A stretch of 64,000 nt of DNA, from NCBI GenBank assembly GCA_913774715.1, contig CAJYHS010000246.1:19793-83792 (forward strand), written 5' to 3'. Shown one piece after another: positions 62,148-64,000 of this stretch; the stretch's first letter is position 1, and every line of letters begins with the position of its first letter. The DNA is from an uncultured Siphonobacter sp. (GTDB lineage Bacteria > Bacteroidota > Bacteroidia > Cytophagales > Spirosomataceae). The notes beneath the pieces are model-generated. The model did not search any database. It was given only the letters and a program-made list of their open reading frames with translations, and was not told where the DNA came from. A program made the translations under genes and the position numbers.

Positions 62148-62165
62148 GGTATGCATGCAGAACCA

Positions 62166-62675
62166 TTAGTCACTGATCTGGAAATACAATTCTCTTAATT
62201 TCTGAAGTCCCCGAAAGGCCCTCACTTTCACATTGGCCAGGGAAAGGCCCAAAACCTGACCGATTTCTTCGTAACTCATATTTTGAAAACGACTCAGCAG
62301 TAGGACTTCCCGGTACGAATCGGGTAATAATTCCAGAGCCTGATGTAACCGCTGGTGATGGGCTTCGCTTTCGTCTTCTTCCAGCAGAATATCCGGAAAT
62401 TCGTTGGTTTGATGCCGGATTGTTTTCAAATGATCGTTATAGATATTCCGAGCCAGTTCGTACACCCAGGTTCGAAAGACTGCCCCTTCCCGAAAGGTAT
62501 GCCGATACCGCAACAGCCGCAGGAATACCTGCTGGGTGAGATCGCGGGCGAGGTCCCGGGATGATTGCCGGTAGAGAAAGAAATTCAGCAGCGACTTTTT
62601 GTAGCGTTCGTACAGAATGGCGGCTTTGTCGAGGTCTCCTTCACTTACGGCCCGCATGGCCTGTTCATCGGTCAT
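62166..62675 (-). CDS. ECF-family RNA polymerase sigma factor
   Basis: A 169-residue sigma factor with region 2 (ARDLTQQVFLRLLRYR and then VFRTWVYELARNIYNDHLK) and region 4 (LELLPDSYREVLLLSRFQNMSYEEIGQVLGLSLANVKVRAFRGLQKLRELY, in pieces). It heads a three-gene operon with the membrane anti-sigma candidate and the DUF4097-like protein. It probably directs an envelope or surface regulon including its own operon. Confidence 0.92.
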   Translation of the reverse strand: MTDEQAMRAVSEGDLDKAAILYERYKKSLLNFFLYRQSSRDLARDLTQQVFLRLLRYRHTFREGAVFRTWVYELARNIYNDHLKTIRHQTNEFPDILLEEDESEAHHQRLHQALELLPDSYREVLLLSRFQNMSYEEIGQVLGLSLANVKVRAFRGLQKLRELYFQISD

Positions 62676-62812
62676 GGAAGCGGGGTTAACAGATGGTTGA
62701 TTTTGCAGAAGGGTACTTCGGGAAAAGTGAAAGGTTACAATTTAAGGAAAGAAAATTTTTTTCTAGTTGAAAGCGTTAGTTCAAAAGCCGTAAAAAGCGT
62801 GACTTTTGTAAA

Positions 62813-64000
62813 ATGAAATCCAAGTACCTGCGTCCCCTGTTTTTAGTGATTGGAGTGGTAGCCCTGAATGTGCTGGCCGGTTTTTTCTATTTCCGACTTG
62901 ATCTGACGGAAGACCGCCGCTATAGCCTTTCGGATGCCACCCGAAATATACTCGACCAGCTTGATGATGAGGTGTACGTGAAAGTATACCTCGATGGCGA
63001 TCTAAACCCCGGTTTCCGGCACTTACGGGAATCCATCCGCGAAACGCTGGAAGAATTCAAAGCTCATTCGGGCGGGCATCTGGATTACCGCTTCATCGAT
63101 CCTTCGGCGGAAAGCGATGCCAAAAAGCGAAACACCTTATACGATGCCCTGACGGAAAAAGGCCTCATTCCCACGAATGTCGTGGAGGGAGGCGAAGACA
63201 GCCGCTCGCAGAAACTGGTCTGGCCGGGAGCCTTATTAACGTTTCAAAATAAGGAGACGTCAGTTCAGTTACTGAAGGGAAACATCTCGCAATCAGCTCA
63301 GGAAAACCTGAATCTTTCGGCAGAAAACGTGGAATATTCACTGGCTACGGCTTTGCGGGAATTAACCCAGAAAGAAAGAAAGCGAATTGGCTTATTATCT
63401 ACGCTCTCTAAAAAACTAAATCCCGTGCGGATTTCGGATCTGATCGTGGCTCTGCAAAAGAACTACGATATTTTTCAGGTGAACCTGCAAACCTCACCCA
63501 ATCTGGATGGACTGGATGCAGTCTTGGTCATCAAACCCGATCAGGAGTTTTCGGAGGACGATCAGTTAAAGCTCGATCAGTTCATCGTTCACGGTGGTAA
63601 GGCTCTGTTCTTTATGGATGCCGTCCAAACGGATTCGGTAGGACGCGAAGGCGTGTATGCTCAGCCCACGGATCTGAAACTAGATGAGTTATTATTCCGC
63701 TACGGACTTCGGGCCAATACGGTAGTGGTAAAGGATATGCTCTCGGCTCAAATTCCGCTAAATGTGGGAACCATGGGGGATAAGGCTAATATTCAGCTCA
63801 TGCCCTGGCGGTTTTATCCTTTGCTGAATTCATACGGCAGATCGCCCATTACCCGGAATCTGGATGCCTTATACGGGCGTTACGTGGGATCACTTGACAC
63901 CGTGGCGGCGGAAGGCATTCGTAAAACGCCACTGGTCTTTACCTCCGAATACACGCAGACCTTACGGGCTCCGGCGGTGATTCCCTATAATGAAGCGGGC
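62813..64000 (+). CDS. gldG: Gliding-associated ABC transporter substrate-binding protein GldG (3' end outside)
   Basis: The first 396 residues are in the window and the frame is open to the right edge. An N-terminal transmembrane helix (about 8-28) with FRLDLTEDRRYSLSDATRNIL is the GldG/ABC_transp_aux signature, followed by a large extracytoplasmic region (VYLDGDLNPGFRHLRESIRETLEEF, IGLLSTLSKKLN, DAVLVIKPDQEFSEDDQLKLDQF). GldG pairs with GldA and GldF as an ABC transporter needed for gliding motility in Bacteroidota. It is divergent from the sigma operon with a 137-bp gap; GACTTTTG at 62801-62808 is near the -7 consensus but sits only 4 bp before the ATG. Confidence 0.88.
   Translation, partial: MKSKYLRPLFLVIGVVALNVLAGFFYFRLDLTEDRRYSLSDATRNILDQLDDEVYVKVYLDGDLNPGFRHLRESIRETLEEFKAHSGGHLDYRFIDPSAESDAKKRNTLYDALTEKGLIPTNVVEGGEDSRSQKLVWPGALLTFQNKETSVQLLKGNISQSAQENLNLSAENVEYSLATALRELTQKERKRIGLLSTLSKKLNPVRISDLIVALQKNYDIFQVNLQTSPNLDGLDAVLVIKPDQEFSEDDQLKLDQFIVHGGKALFFMDAVQTDSVGREGVYAQPTDLKLDELLFRYGLRANTVVVKDMLSAQIPLNVGTMGDKANIQLMPWRFYPLLNSYGRSPITRNLDALYGRYVGSLDTVAAEGIRKTPLVFTSEYTQTLRAPAVIPYNEAG

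Noticed and set aside
1..64000. tRNA, rRNA, CRISPR, insertion sequence or prophage signals
   Set aside because: No cloverleaf, ribosomal, repeat-spacer or transposase/phage sequence was seen on reading both strands; a covariance-model scan would settle the RNA genes.

Overview
The window looks like chromosomal DNA of a Bacteroidota bacterium of the order Cytophagales (Spirosoma/Siphonobacter-like). Four things in the sequence support this: secreted proteins carry type IX secretion (T9SS) C-terminal domains of both the gliding-motility (type B) and Por-tail (type A) kinds; a gldG gene runs off the right edge; several promoters fit the Bacteroidota -33/-7 consensus (TTTG ... TAnnTTTG) rather than the E. 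coli one; and Shine-Dalgarno sequences are mostly absent. I see no rRNA, tRNA, CRISPR array, insertion sequence or phage genes. The lineage is inferred from gene content, not from a marker alignment.

Left part (0-20 kb): mostly housekeeping genes. These are gatC, an omega-amidase-like nitrilase, a 793-residue T9SS type B surface protein, recG, a small antitoxin plus PIN-toxin pair whose toxin is frameshifted, a type 2 ileS with a swapped GIHH signature, a membrane protein plus XRE regulator pair, two family-39 glycosyltransferases, an MscS channel, rpmB, a CPBP membrane protease-like protein and a nitrilase-fold protein without its catalytic Cys.

Middle (18.8-41.2 kb): an exopolysaccharide/capsule region. 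The core is a tight minus-strand run from 34.2 down to 22.6 kb: ligase/polymerase (Wzy/WaaL-like), CheY-like response regulator, initiating sugar transferase with a degenerate receiver domain, half-length TolC-like protein, Wzc/Wzz-like chain-length protein with a decayed kinase domain, a family-4-like glycosyltransferase, Wzx flippase and three family-2 glycosyltransferases. Around it lie another family-2 glycosyltransferase on the plus strand, an NDP-sugar epimerase, a polyprenyl-phosphate-sugar type glycosyltransferase, an OafA-type acyltransferase, a duplicated beta-helix T9SS protein and a Wzi-like outer-membrane barrel. Together these could build, decorate, export and retain one polymer. 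Two AT-rich gaps of 633 and 452 bp flank the acyltransferase.

Right part (41-64 kb): metabolism and regulation. It holds upp, free-Met-sulfoxide reductase, a LacI-family regulator divergent from galK-galT, gmk, an ECF sigma factor with a small Cys-containing anti-sigma candidate, pruA, mazG, a GH20 hexosaminidase lipoprotein, accD, class II fba, RidA, Crp-family regulator, AlkD-like glycosylase, FMN reductase, a second ECF sigma / membrane HEAT protein / DUF4097-like module, and the start of gldG.

The points most worth a second look are the GIHH isoleucyl-tRNA synthetase, a three-copy MITE-like repeat found only between convergent genes, the receiver-fused and Cys-insert sugar transferase in an EPS operon that also encodes an intact response regulator, and the inactivated nitrilase and PIN toxin.
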